Assembly (NCBI RefSeq): GCF_014222285.1
Contig: NZ_JACKZS010000060.1
Location: 1 to 37,493, forward strand
Direction: 5' to 3'
Source of the DNA: Nostoc sp. UCD121
GTDB taxonomy: Bacteria; Cyanobacteriota; Cyanobacteriia; Cyanobacteriales; Nostocaceae
Length of the DNA stretch: 37,493 nt
This document shows, piece after piece, positions 21,153 through 29,559 of the stretch; the first letter of the stretch is position 1; the number at the start of each line of letters is the position of its first letter. A program made the position numbers and the translations under genes. Under the pieces are notes generated by a model that searched no databases, was not told where the DNA came from, and saw nothing but the letters and a program-made list of their open reading frames with translations.

Positions 21153-22754
21153 ATGAATTACAATTTTTTCACTAAAAATAAGACTAAAACACCCCAAAAG
21201 CAGCCTATCCCTGGACGAGAAGCAGAAATGGTTCAGGGGCGTTCCGGTGGCTTTATGTTTAATGCTGGCATTTGGAAAATGCTGCGTCGCTGTCTTTTGG
21301 TTGGCACAGCAAAAAGCACTTACTACGCTGGTAAACAGGAATTAACTGAAGATTTTGTGGTAGTTGTCAGACAAGCTGTTGCCGAAAATCCCGGTCGTGT
21401 AGCGGAAGAAATTTTGTATGCTAGCGATGGACGCGCCATCAATAACAGTGCGCCTATCTTAGCTTTGGTGCTGCTGTCGATGGGTGAAACACCAGAAGCA
21501 AAACAGGCATTTGGTGAAATCTTCCCGCAAGTTGTTCGCACTGGTAGCCACTTCTACGAATGGCTGAACTACACAAAATCTCTGCGGGGATTTGGCAAAG
21601 TAGTGCGGGAAGCTGGTAAAACTTGGCTCTCAAGGGAAGATGTCAAGGGTTTAGCTTATCAACTGTTGAAATATCAACAGCGTCAAGGCTTCTCCCACCG
21701 AGATGCGTTGCGGTTGTTCCATGTCAAACCGCCTACAGAAAATCACCGTCAACTCTTTGAATGGGTAGTTAGAGGCTGGGAAGAATTGCCAACAGACATT
21801 CCCTCAGAGGCGTTAGCGCAGATTTGGTGGTACGAATGGCTGAAGCGGAATCCCACCCAAACCCATGAAGCTATTTCTCAAGGACGCTTAACTCACGAAA
21901 TGGCTGCACCAGTAGGCAAAATGGATCAGCAAGCTTGGCAGTTGCTATTTCAGGAAATGCCAATAAGTGCAATGTTACGTAACCTGGGTTCTTTAACTGA
22001 ACTAGGTGTGTTGCGAGCCGATGAAAGCGACAATTTGCTACGAGTGGAAGCAGTTCTTAATCGCAGAGAACATCTGCGTAAAGGTCGCATCCATCCGATT
22101 GATGTTTTGAAAGCACTCAAGACTTATGAATCTGGTGGAACATTAGGACGTAGTAAGAAAACTTGGAATCCAGTTCCTCGGATTGTGGACATTTTAGAAA
22201 AGGCAGTTGAACTGTCTTTTGATGTTGTGCAACCTACAGGTAAAATGTTCATGCACGCCGTGGACATTTCTGGTTCTATGGGTAGCTTGGTTGCAGATAT
22301 GGGGCTGACTTGCTGTGAAATTGCCACCACAATGGCACTGGTGACAGCAAAAGCAGAGAAAAACTATATGATTCGCGGCTTTTCTACAGAATTCCGGGAA
22401 TTAGGTATCAGTGCCAAAGATAGTTTTAGTTCTGCGGTTCGCAAAGCTAGCAACCAAAACTTCGGTGGAACGGATGCGTCTGTAGCTTACGACTGGATGA
22501 TTAAGAATAAGTTCAAAGCTGATGTAGTCTGCTTTTGGACTGACTCGGAAAGCTGGGCCGGATATAAGCATCCAAGTCAAGCACTGAAAGAGTACCGCAA
22601 AAAGGTAAATCCCAACGTCAAGGCGGTGTATGTCACCTTGACACCTTACCAAATTACTTTGGTAGATCCTCAAGATTCGCTGTCTTGGGATTTAGCAGGG
22701 TTCGACCCAGGTACACCTCGGATCATCCAGATGCTTGCTACGGGTGAATTGTAG
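21153..22754 (+). CDS. rsr: Ro60-family TROVE/VWA ring protein (Rsr)
   Basis: 533-aa orthologue of the animal Ro60 autoantigen and of Deinococcus Rsr. The TROVE part (about 20-360) is an all-helical HEAT-like ring with family signatures such as GGFMFNAGIWKMLRRCLLVG, AENPGRVAEEILYASDGRAINNSAPILAL and WEELPTDIPSEALAQIWWYEWLKRNPT. The VWA domain (about 362-533) has an intact MIDAS: D371, S373, S375 in DISGSMGS, T440 in NFGGTDAS and D464 in FWTDSES. Known members bind Y RNAs on the outer ring face and thread 3' ends of misfolded RNAs or feed them to polynucleotide phosphorylase. Three Y-RNA-like genes precede it and one follows. No rtcB, rtcA or pnp gene is adjacent, unlike the Rtc-associated Ro loci of enterobacteria. 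The ATG start has a good GGGAG site within a structured leader. Confidence 0.95.
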   Translation: MNYNFFTKNKTKTPQKQPIPGREAEMVQGRSGGFMFNAGIWKMLRRCLLVGTAKSTYYAGKQELTEDFVVVVRQAVAENPGRVAEEILYASDGRAINNSAPILALVLLSMGETPEAKQAFGEIFPQVVRTGSHFYEWLNYTKSLRGFGKVVREAGKTWLSREDVKGLAYQLLKYQQRQGFSHRDALRLFHVKPPTENHRQLFEWVVRGWEELPTDIPSEALAQIWWYEWLKRNPTQTHEAISQGRLTHEMAAPVGKMDQQAWQLLFQEMPISAMLRNLGSLTELGVLRADESDNLLRVEAVLNRREHLRKGRIHPIDVLKALKTYESGGTLGRSKKTWNPVPRIVDILEKAVELSFDVVQPTGKMFMHAVDISGSMGSLVADMGLTCCEIATTMALVTAKAEKNYMIRGFSTEFRELGISAKDSFSSAVRKASNQNFGGTDASVAYDWMIKNKFKADVVCFWTDSESWAGYKHPSQALKEYRKKVNPNVKAVYVTLTPYQITLVDPQDSLSWDLAGFDPGTPRIIQMLATGEL

Positions 22755-22802
22755 ATATTGCTGAAGGGTAAAGGATGAAAAACTTTATCCTTCATGCTTC
22801 AT

Positions 22803-22910
22803 GGCGGGTTATCCTTGTTCGCAACTTGCCTTTCGGGGCCGAAGAATTTAGGGTTATCGGTTACGTCTCCACCATTGTGGGGATTCGCGGGTTCAATCCC
22901 CGCACCCGCC
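22803..22910 (+). ncRNA. Y RNA 4 (YrlA-like) without a D arm
   Basis: Located 48 bp after the rsr stop. Perfect 7-bp acceptor GGCGGGT/ACCCGCC and perfect T arm GCGGG-TTCAATC-CCCGC, but the D arm is missing: the acceptor runs directly into the Ro-binding stem (TTGCCT, TTCG tetraloop, GGGCCGAAG, TTTAGGG, GGGTTATCG). A hairpin CTCCAC-CATT-GTGGGG stands in the anticodon-arm position. No CCA is encoded; a T-rich stretch (TTTGTTTG) follows and could help terminate. The same Ro-binding consensus with different tetraloop and compensating stem changes makes this a genuine member of the set. Confidence 0.88.
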
Positions 22911-22948
22911 TTTGTTTGATTTTTACCTGACGCAAAGAAGAAGGCGAT

Positions 22949-25207
22949 TTAATTTTTGAATGGTCGTTTTTCTACTTCAGCGATGGGTAAGAGTAGGGTG
23001 TCTTCGATGTGCGATCGCATTTTCTCAGAAGCACTGTTGAGGCAGTCAACTAATAACCTATTAGCATCATAGTATTGCCTAAGTTGTTGCTGCTCTTCCT
23101 CGGTGAATTGCCAATCAGTGCTAATATTGATGCGTGGAATATTTGACATTGCTTCTGCTATTTTATTAAGCCATTCTTGACCATTAACTTGAAACCATTT
23201 CTCAAATTCTTCTATAATTGTATACAATTTATATCCACAAATATCCTTCACTTCTTTCAGTAATAAGATCGGAATTTTTCGAGTAATTGGGATTAAATCA
23301 GGATTAACTATTTGCAATAATGTACGGTAAAAACTTATCTTTCCAACATCTTTGGGTAGAATAGATTGAATGTGTTGTAATGCTTGATATAACTCTGGAT
23401 TTATTTTTAGTTTATGATTAAGAACACGCTTAATTGCAGGTGAAATTTCTAAAATAAAGTCTATATCACTTAAATCACTAGTATTACTTACTTCACAAAA
23501 TATAAATTTTGGATCAAAACAATATAAAAATGTCAGAATACCATTGATGTCCCGAGCAATTTCAAAATTAATATCTAATTCAATGGATGAAATCATATCC
23601 ATAAAATTACTTGCTCCTAAATTTTCTAGCTCAAACCTGGGATCAATTTCATCAGCTAAATTCCCAAATATGCCTATAGCTAGTTCAATATAAGAACAAC
23701 GAATACAAGCTTGTTTATAAGTAAAACTGCAAAAAAGAGCTTGCTGCTTTTGATATACAAAATTTAAAAAAAATTGCAATTTTTTAGATTGTTTCAGCAA
23801 TCTATCAACTTGCTCTTTCAAGGAAAATAGTAAAGAATCTATTGATTCTTTACTTAAATTCAGCCTTGATTTAGCTTCTTCCCATATAAATTTATGTAAA
23901 GAATATCCTGATGATCGAAACACTGATAAATTCACTTCGTTTTGCGGATTTTGTAAATTAAACATCCATCCTTGGGCAGTCAGAATATGTAAATCAACCT
24001 TATCTTGCCAATACTCAGGTATATTATCTATGGCTCCTTTTCGGAACTCTAGCAAATGGCTTTGTTCCAAAAACTCAATAGTAGGTAGTTTTTCTTCTTC
24101 TCTTACATCCCAAAGTAGACATAATATTCCAACAATTGGAACATGAGTTATTTTTTGATAGCTATATAATCCTAAACGGCAAATAAGATTATAAACATAA
24201 ATATTATTATCTTGTATCCGGTCAAATTGACTTGCAACTAAATGTTTTATATTACCCTTTAATAAATATTCTTTATTGTCTTGCCAATAAGTCTCTAAGT
24301 CACCATTATATTTTGTTTGTATATGTTCTCGGAGGAATTTCATACATAATGCATTACCACCATAAGATTTGTGGATTTCGCTTATAGCTGGACAATTGAC
24401 ATTAATATCAAATCTGCTAAAAAATTTTTGCCATGCACTCTCATCTAGCTCTGGTAATTGGTAAGCTTCAATAAAGCTCAACTTAGCTTCATTTATCGTC
24501 TCACGGCTGGTAATTAGTGTGATTGATTTGACATTAGGAGCATTTAAAACTCTAATGAATAGCTCTAAATAGTCAATCTGGTCTTTTTTAAACTTACCAT
24601 TCTCATCTAATGCAGTTTCAAGATTATCAATCACTATACCCACTGGTTTGTTCTGAAGTTTACGCTTTAGTTGCTCCAGTGTACTAATGAAATCCTGTTG
24701 TGGTTCTTCTTTAAACTGATGACGTAGCTGATCCTTGACCCAGCTTTTTACAGAAGTGATGTACTGAGCTTGTATTCCTACTTGAAGTTCCAAATACTCT
24801 AGGTTTTGAGTCTCGAAGTAATGATAAGCCAGTGTTGTTTTGCCTATACCGCCTTTGCCATAAATACCAATGGCTTTTGCATCACAGTCAATCAGCATAT
24901 CGAGGTGTGCGATCGCATCCTCTCGCCCCACAAAATCAGAATTTTTTGATGTTGGATTTTGATGTTCCTCTATTTGAGATTTGCAAACTTGAATATCAAC
25001 TATCTCTTGCCAATTTAGACCGAGCCTTTGACAAATTTCTTCAAAATTGAGGCGTTCAATTGGGATCACACGAAAAAAATTAGTAACTGTTGCGCGAGAT
25101 AGTCCTAAATCTCTTGCTAAAGCAGTTTTATTTAAACTATTACGGATCAAAGCTTGATTGGCTTTTGCGATACCTTCTGTAGATGCCTGAAGCCCTCGCT
25201 TGGTCAT
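22949..25207 (-). CDS. STAND/NB-ARC NTPase with N-terminal HTH
   Basis: 752 aa. Residues 1-75 form a helix-turn-helix of the Cro/C1 style (LNKTALARDLGLSRATVTNFF). The NTPase module has FVGREDAIAHL, Walker A GIYGKGGIGKTT (about 114-125), Walker B GIVIDNLE (D194) and the sensor LITSRE (about 231-236), then a GGNALCMKFL motif equivalent to the GLPL of NB-ARC proteins. The C-terminal half (about 350-752) is helical and rich in hydrophobics, with no obvious TPR periodicity; it is probably the sensing part. STAND proteins oligomerise on ligand binding; in bacteria they act as regulators or defence sensors. Helically phased TCAKACAC repeats lie just upstream. It is lower in GC than most neighbours, which suggests accessory origin. 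No nuclease effector domain is fused; the divergent PD-(D/E)XK gene could be a partner. Confidence 0.88.
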   Translation of the reverse strand: MTKRGLQASTEGIAKANQALIRNSLNKTALARDLGLSRATVTNFFRVIPIERLNFEEICQRLGLNWQEIVDIQVCKSQIEEHQNPTSKNSDFVGREDAIAHLDMLIDCDAKAIGIYGKGGIGKTTLAYHYFETQNLEYLELQVGIQAQYITSVKSWVKDQLRHQFKEEPQQDFISTLEQLKRKLQNKPVGIVIDNLETALDENGKFKKDQIDYLELFIRVLNAPNVKSITLITSRETINEAKLSFIEAYQLPELDESAWQKFFSRFDINVNCPAISEIHKSYGGNALCMKFLREHIQTKYNGDLETYWQDNKEYLLKGNIKHLVASQFDRIQDNNIYVYNLICRLGLYSYQKITHVPIVGILCLLWDVREEEKLPTIEFLEQSHLLEFRKGAIDNIPEYWQDKVDLHILTAQGWMFNLQNPQNEVNLSVFRSSGYSLHKFIWEEAKSRLNLSKESIDSLLFSLKEQVDRLLKQSKKLQFFLNFVYQKQQALFCSFTYKQACIRCSYIELAIGIFGNLADEIDPRFELENLGASNFMDMISSIELDINFEIARDINGILTFLYCFDPKFIFCEVSNTSDLSDIDFILEISPAIKRVLNHKLKINPELYQALQHIQSILPKDVGKISFYRTLLQIVNPDLIPITRKIPILLLKEVKDICGYKLYTIIEEFEKWFQVNGQEWLNKIAEAMSNIPRINISTDWQFTEEEQQQLRQYYDANRLLVDCLNSASEKMRSHIEDTLLLPIAEVEKRPFKN

Positions 25208-25253
25208 ATTCTAACTACGCAATTTTTATCATTTTAACTGAGTTAATTAAAAG

Positions 25254-25350
25254 TCATACACACTCATACACAAAGTCAGACACTCTGGATAGCTGACTCA
25301 GACACTATCTCAGACACCAGCCCTCGAAGCTAGTTGATGTAGTCATTCAC
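25254..25350. promoter_or_regulatory. Phased direct repeats TCAKACAC in divergent promoter region
   Basis: TCATACAC occurs at 25254 and 25264, TCAGACAC at 25276, 25298 and 25310, and a one-mismatch copy TCATTCAC at 25343. The offsets (10, 12, 22, 12, 33) are close to multiples of one helical turn, so all copies face the same side of the DNA. They lie between the HTH-NB-ARC gene and the nuclease-fold gene, as expected for an operator array controlling both. Confidence 0.6.
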
Positions 25351-25356
25351 ACACTT

Positions 25357-26016
25357 ATGAAATCTACCTACATCAACGGACGATGCTACTATCAAGGTAA
25401 TAATGGTGTTCTTCTTCCTGCTGTCACCACAGTTTTAAAAGCGACACAGCCACCGCAGTCTCTAGCCGCCCTTTGCCATTGGCGCAATAAAGTTGGCAAT
25501 GCAGAAGCAAATCGAATTGCTGCTAACAGCCGTCGCCGAGGAAATGTTCTGCACCAGTTGATTAAAGAACACTTGCAAGGTTATTCACCCAAACCGGACA
25601 ACAGCCTGATTCAGCCTTACTGGGATAGCGTTCAATCTGTGTTAAACCAACTTAGCGATGTTCAACTGGTTGAAGAAGCCGTGCCTAACTATAAAGAACT
25701 TTATGCCGGGAAAGTTGATTTAGTTGCTCGTTATCAAGGCGTTCCGCATTTAATTGAATGGACAACAGCCGAGGAACCAAAACTGAGATTTGATAAGCTT
25801 TATGACAAGCCTTTACAACTAGCTGCTTATGGTGGTGCGGTAAATCGGTATTATAGCGATCGCCTCTTTAACTGCAAAATTAACCATGCTCTCATTGTCG
25901 TAGCATTGCCAGGTGAAGAGGCAGAGATTTTTGAATTTGACCGTGCAAGGCTAATTCATGTCTGGCATCAATGGCTTAATCGGCTGAATTTTTTCTTTAG
26001 TGCAGTTGCTGCATAA
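25357..26016 (+). CDS. PD-(D/E)XK nuclease-fold protein, catalytic lysine absent
   Basis: 219 aa, resembling RecB/MGME1-type exonuclease domains. Visible family marks are the N-terminal LPAVTTVLKAT strand-helix, the RGNVLHQLI segment (H66), GKVDLVARYQGVPHLIEWTT with D121 and E134, and the QLAAYGGAVN helix (Q154, Y158). In the active family the acidic residue is followed by x-Lys (DWKT or EWKT); here position 136 is threonine, so the metal-binding set lacks the lysine. It could be an inactive DNA-binding relative, or a lysine from elsewhere such as K142 could substitute. It is divergent from the STAND NTPase across the phased-repeat region and may be co-regulated. The ATG start (MKSTYINGRCYY) is convincing from the protein sequence. 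Confidence 0.75.
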   Translation: MKSTYINGRCYYQGNNGVLLPAVTTVLKATQPPQSLAALCHWRNKVGNAEANRIAANSRRRGNVLHQLIKEHLQGYSPKPDNSLIQPYWDSVQSVLNQLSDVQLVEEAVPNYKELYAGKVDLVARYQGVPHLIEWTTAEEPKLRFDKLYDKPLQLAAYGGAVNRYYSDRLFNCKINHALIVVALPGEEAEIFEFDRARLIHVWHQWLNRLNFFFSAVAA

Positions 26017-26093
26017 AAGTGCGATCGCATACCCGCCCGAAGCGATCGCAATTTTTTACAAGCACAACCCGAAAATTAGACACAACATAAAAT

Positions 26094-26124
26094 AGCGTAG
26101 GCGTAGCCCATCGTAGACATCGCT
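26094..26124 (-). repeat. Dispersed 31-bp repeat, copy A
   Basis: On the minus strand this reads AGCGATGTCTACGATGGGCT followed by ACGCCTACGCT. It matches copy B at 29699-29729 at 27 of 31 positions, in opposite orientation. Such GCGATGCCTACG-type palindromic units recur in Nostoc-type genomes. Confidence 0.75.
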
Positions 26125-26149
26125 CATCATTTATTTAACTACCAAATGT

Positions 26150-27001
26150 TTAATTAAATAATCCCCCCATGAAATTGATAATTGGTTTCCAAAATATACC
26201 AGTTAGCACATAAGGAGCGTATTGTAAAAGCGGTGAGCTAGTCTGCTTCGATGGCTTCAAAGGTAAACACTCCAAGAGAAAAGGCACTATACAGGTAAGC
26301 CCATAGGCAGTTGCTAAGGCTGTATTCCATTTAGGTTCATCTCCTGGTATGGGGCTATAATAAATACCCAGCATAATGAACGAGATCATTAAAAACTGCT
26401 CCCATAAAAACCAGGATTGAGGTGGTAAAAAATAAACTAACTGGAGAAAGCTGTTGTTGTCTATTTTTTGCCGCATCCCGAAAAGTACAGCCCAAGTTGC
26501 AGCCCCAACAATACCATCATCTTTCAGTCCATAAGTTCTTTGAAAACGTTTAACACCTCTCTCAGTTTCACGACTAAAATACCCATCAGGTTCTTTTTTG
26601 AAAAATCCTTCTTCATTGAGAATAATTTGCAGTTCTTTAACTGCATCCTGTAACTTTGGAGACATGCTTTTTTGATTGCGGTAAAGCTTTGGGTAAAAAA
26701 GGCAAGCCCAACTCAGTGGCCCAACTATCCCATCTACCTGAAGATTATTAGCTTTCTGAAATTTAATTACAGCCTCTTCTGTTTCTAAGTCAAATTTACC
26801 ACTAATAGTTGAGAGAAAACCCTGAGCTTGCAGTCGCTCTTGGAGTTCATTGATTGATTCTTGTGCAGAGTTTGGCGAAAAGCCTCGGTATAATATGGGA
26901 CGTTTATTGAATACACAGACTTGTTTTTCTTCTGGAAAATAACGCCGGGATTGTTTTAGCCCAAACAAGAGATTTAGAAAGTTAAGTGTTTTATTTGTCA
27001 T
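26150..27001 (-). CDS. Membrane protein with two peptidoglycan-binding domains
   Basis: 283 aa. Two PG_binding_1 repeats are clear: residues about 45-105 (SINELQERLQAQGFL, GKFDLETEEAVIKFQKANNLQVDGIVGPLSWACL) and about 115-172 (AVKELQIILNEEGFF, GYFSRETERGVKRFQRTYGLKDDGIVGAATWAVLF). Three hydrophobic segments follow (about 190-215 FLWEQFLMISFIMLGIYYS, 225-247 TALATAYGLTCIVPFLLECL, 258-280 PYVLTGIFWKPIINFMGGLF). There is no signal peptide, so the membrane helices come after the domains; for the domains to reach peptidoglycan the N-terminus would have to be periplasmic, otherwise they bind something else. No hydrolase or transpeptidase domain is present. It is divergent from the second STAND NTPase gene (233 bp between starts). 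Confidence 0.87.
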   Translation of the reverse strand: MTNKTLNFLNLLFGLKQSRRYFPEEKQVCVFNKRPILYRGFSPNSAQESINELQERLQAQGFLSTISGKFDLETEEAVIKFQKANNLQVDGIVGPLSWACLFYPKLYRNQKSMSPKLQDAVKELQIILNEEGFFKKEPDGYFSRETERGVKRFQRTYGLKDDGIVGAATWAVLFGMRQKIDNNSFLQLVYFLPPQSWFLWEQFLMISFIMLGIYYSPIPGDEPKWNTALATAYGLTCIVPFLLECLPLKPSKQTSSPLLQYAPYVLTGIFWKPIINFMGGLFN

Positions 27002-27234
27002 AGTTTTATTGAGTAATTTGTGAAAAAATCATCTGGCAAAGTTTTAGAGCTTAGAAGTCGATATGGTCGACAGCCTCTACGTACTAGAGACAAAAATAAA
27101 CTTATAAATTAGCTTACTGGTTAAATTTAAGACAGGAGTTAACACTGTTAAAAAAATGTTACTAATTTGTCAAACTTTTGTTCGTTAAAATGTTGCTAAC
27201 GCCACATTGATGACAAATTTATTGGGTAATATTT

Positions 27235-29559
27235 ATGCCAGGTCAGTCAGAAGATTGGAATTTACCTAAAAGTTGGAATCGCAAGATTTTGCAAGACTGG
27301 GAGATAGACCGACTACTGACTAATTTGGAGGTTATGCTTCAAAAGCGTTACAGACAAAGTACTAGGAAAGACTTGTTACTTGGGTTACTCTGTGGGTACA
27401 GCTTGAAAAAGATTGGTCAAGATTTGCACAAAGAAAACGCTGTTGTCAGAGCAGGTTTAAGCAATATCTATCGGGATATCGAAGCTTTGACAGGAGAACC
27501 AAATAAAACTGTTAAGTCCAGTAATCTTGTCTACGTTCTGGAAAAACATGGTTATCGTAGAGGGTCTGTTGTAGCTGCTATTCAACGCCGTGACATCCCC
27601 CACAATCTGCCAGCACCGACTTACACCCAATTTATTGGTCGGGAGGCAGATATGAAAAAGCTATTAGAACGCCTTTCGTCAGTGCATGGCGCTCACATGA
27701 TTACAGTACATGGCATTGGTGGCGTAGGTAAAACGGCGCTGGTGTTAGCAGCTGCTTACCTATGCTTAAAAGCTAGTAACGAAAACGTTTATGACGCACC
27801 CAAATTTGATGCGATTATTTTCACTTCAGCCAAACAACAAGAACTTATTCCAACTAACAGTATATTGTGGCGGCAACAGGGACAGCGTAATCTACGCGAT
27901 ATCTTTCGAGAAATTGCTAATGCTTTAGACGACCCGACAATTCTTCAATCTCCTCCCAATGACCAATTTGATCGTGTTCGCCAAATTCTCTCAAAACGGA
28001 GAACACTGTTGATTGTGGACAATATGGAGACTATAGAAGATAGGAATGAGGTTATTGAGTTTTTATATAATCTACCCATTTGCATCAAAGTAATAATTAC
28101 TAGCCGCGAACAAATTGCCTTGCTGCCAATCCGTCTGCGAAACTTACCTCCAAATGATGGTTTGCAGTTGATTCGACAACAAGCTGAAGAAAAAGGTATA
28201 AGCATCAACGATCAGGACTCTAAGCAACTCTACGATCGCACTGGTGGCATCCCTCTGGCGATCGTATATTCGCTTGGTCAATTATCCGGTGGCTACTCCC
28301 TAAACTCGGTATTGACTCGATTAACCTCGGCTACAGGTGATGTAGCTCGTTTTTGCTTTGAGCAATCAGTGCAAGGAATTAAGGGACAACCACCGCACAA
28401 GTTACTCATGTCACTGGCGATTTTTCCTGACTCTGCCATACTCGCAGCTGTGGCTGAGGTTGCTGGACTAACAGCCGCTCCTGATGTTGTAAATAATGGC
28501 TTGGCGCGTTTGCAGCAACTTTCGTTGGTGAATCTCAACCCAGAGACTAAGCGGTTTGATATGCTCTCTCTGACTCGTGAATATGCCTTAGCAGAATTAG
28601 CCGCTTACCCAGATTTTGAGAAGGAAGCACGGAGGCGCTGGGTGAGATGGTATCTTGATTTTGCCCACAATTATGCCGGAGAAGATTGGGAAAAATGGAT
28701 ACATTACAATAAGTTAGAACCGGAAGAAGGAAATCTGCGAGCAGTACTTCATTGGTGTGAAGACAAAGAACACTATGAAGCAGTTAGGGATTTATGGCTT
28801 CTCTTAAGCCACTATGCAAATCTGTATGCCTATTGGGACGATCGCTTAGATTGGCTACAATGGCTCATAGAACAATCAGAACGGCGTGGTGAATGGTCTT
28901 GTTTTGTAAAAATCATCGTCCGCAAAAGCTGGCTACTAATTCGAGAGTGTTCCTCTGTGAGTCTGAAAGAAGCAGATAAAATTTTGCGACGGACGTGGAT
29001 TTTGCGTGACCATGCAGATTTATGCGTTCAGGCTGACTTAGCCGAAAGTATGGCTAGGCTGCAAATTAGACAGAAGGATTATCAAGATGCACGCCACTGG
29101 CTAACGGTAGAAGAAAAATTGGTGATCGAGGCGAATCTAGAAGAGCGACAGCACATCCGCTATTTTATTCCCGTTCTTTATCATCAGGCTGAAATCCATT
29201 ATTTAGAAGCTGAATATCTTTCAGCAAAGAAGCTCTTTCAAGAGGTGATGAAAAGTGCAGAAAAAATTAGTTGGCATCGGGTAATCAATTCTGCTCAAAA
29301 TTGGCTGGCTGATATTGCAATTGAACAAGGCGATCGCGATCAAGCTGAAAAACTATTAATTCAAGGCTTCACTGTCGCTGAAATGACTCACAACAAGCGA
29401 CGTTTGGCTCGCTATCAGCGTTCTTTTGCCCGTTGGGAGAAAAAGTGGGGAAGTGCAGAGAAAGCCTACCAAATGTCAATTAAGGCTATTGATGGTTTTA
29501 AGCTCTTGGGAATGACACGGGATGCACAGGAGATGCAAATTTTCCTTGATTCACTGTAA
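27235..29559 (+). CDS. STAND/NB-ARC NTPase with N-terminal HTH-type domain
   Basis: 774 aa. Residues about 25-105 form a helical domain with the pattern RKDLLLGLLCGYSLKKIGQDL...VRAGLSNIYRDIEALTGE, like the HTH modules at the front of cyanobacterial STAND proteins (sometimes called vWA-MoxR-associated N-terminal HTH). The NTPase module follows: FIGREADMKKL, Walker A VHGIGGVGKTA (about 158-168), Walker B LLIVDNMET (D262), the sensor VIITSREQ and GGIPLAIVYSLGQL (GLPL-like). A winged-helix segment is suggested by RFDMLSLTREYALAEL. Residues about 450-774 are helical repeats of TPR-like type (WYLDFAHNYAGEDW, NLRAVLHWCE, AEIHYLEAEYLSAKKLFQEVM, DIAIEQGDRDQAEKLL). It differs completely in sensor region from the STAND gene at 22949, so the two are not recent duplicates. 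Ligand unknown; signalling or phage sensing are both possible. Confidence 0.9.
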   Translation: MPGQSEDWNLPKSWNRKILQDWEIDRLLTNLEVMLQKRYRQSTRKDLLLGLLCGYSLKKIGQDLHKENAVVRAGLSNIYRDIEALTGEPNKTVKSSNLVYVLEKHGYRRGSVVAAIQRRDIPHNLPAPTYTQFIGREADMKKLLERLSSVHGAHMITVHGIGGVGKTALVLAAAYLCLKASNENVYDAPKFDAIIFTSAKQQELIPTNSILWRQQGQRNLRDIFREIANALDDPTILQSPPNDQFDRVRQILSKRRTLLIVDNMETIEDRNEVIEFLYNLPICIKVIITSREQIALLPIRLRNLPPNDGLQLIRQQAEEKGISINDQDSKQLYDRTGGIPLAIVYSLGQLSGGYSLNSVLTRLTSATGDVARFCFEQSVQGIKGQPPHKLLMSLAIFPDSAILAAVAEVAGLTAAPDVVNNGLARLQQLSLVNLNPETKRFDMLSLTREYALAELAAYPDFEKEARRRWVRWYLDFAHNYAGEDWEKWIHYNKLEPEEGNLRAVLHWCEDKEHYEAVRDLWLLLSHYANLYAYWDDRLDWLQWLIEQSERRGEWSCFVKIIVRKSWLLIRECSSVSLKEADKILRRTWILRDHADLCVQADLAESMARLQIRQKDYQDARHWLTVEEKLVIEANLEERQHIRYFIPVLYHQAEIHYLEAEYLSAKKLFQEVMKSAEKISWHRVINSAQNWLADIAIEQGDRDQAEKLLIQGFTVAEMTHNKRRLARYQRSFARWEKKWGSAEKAYQMSIKAIDGFKLLGMTRDAQEMQIFLDSL

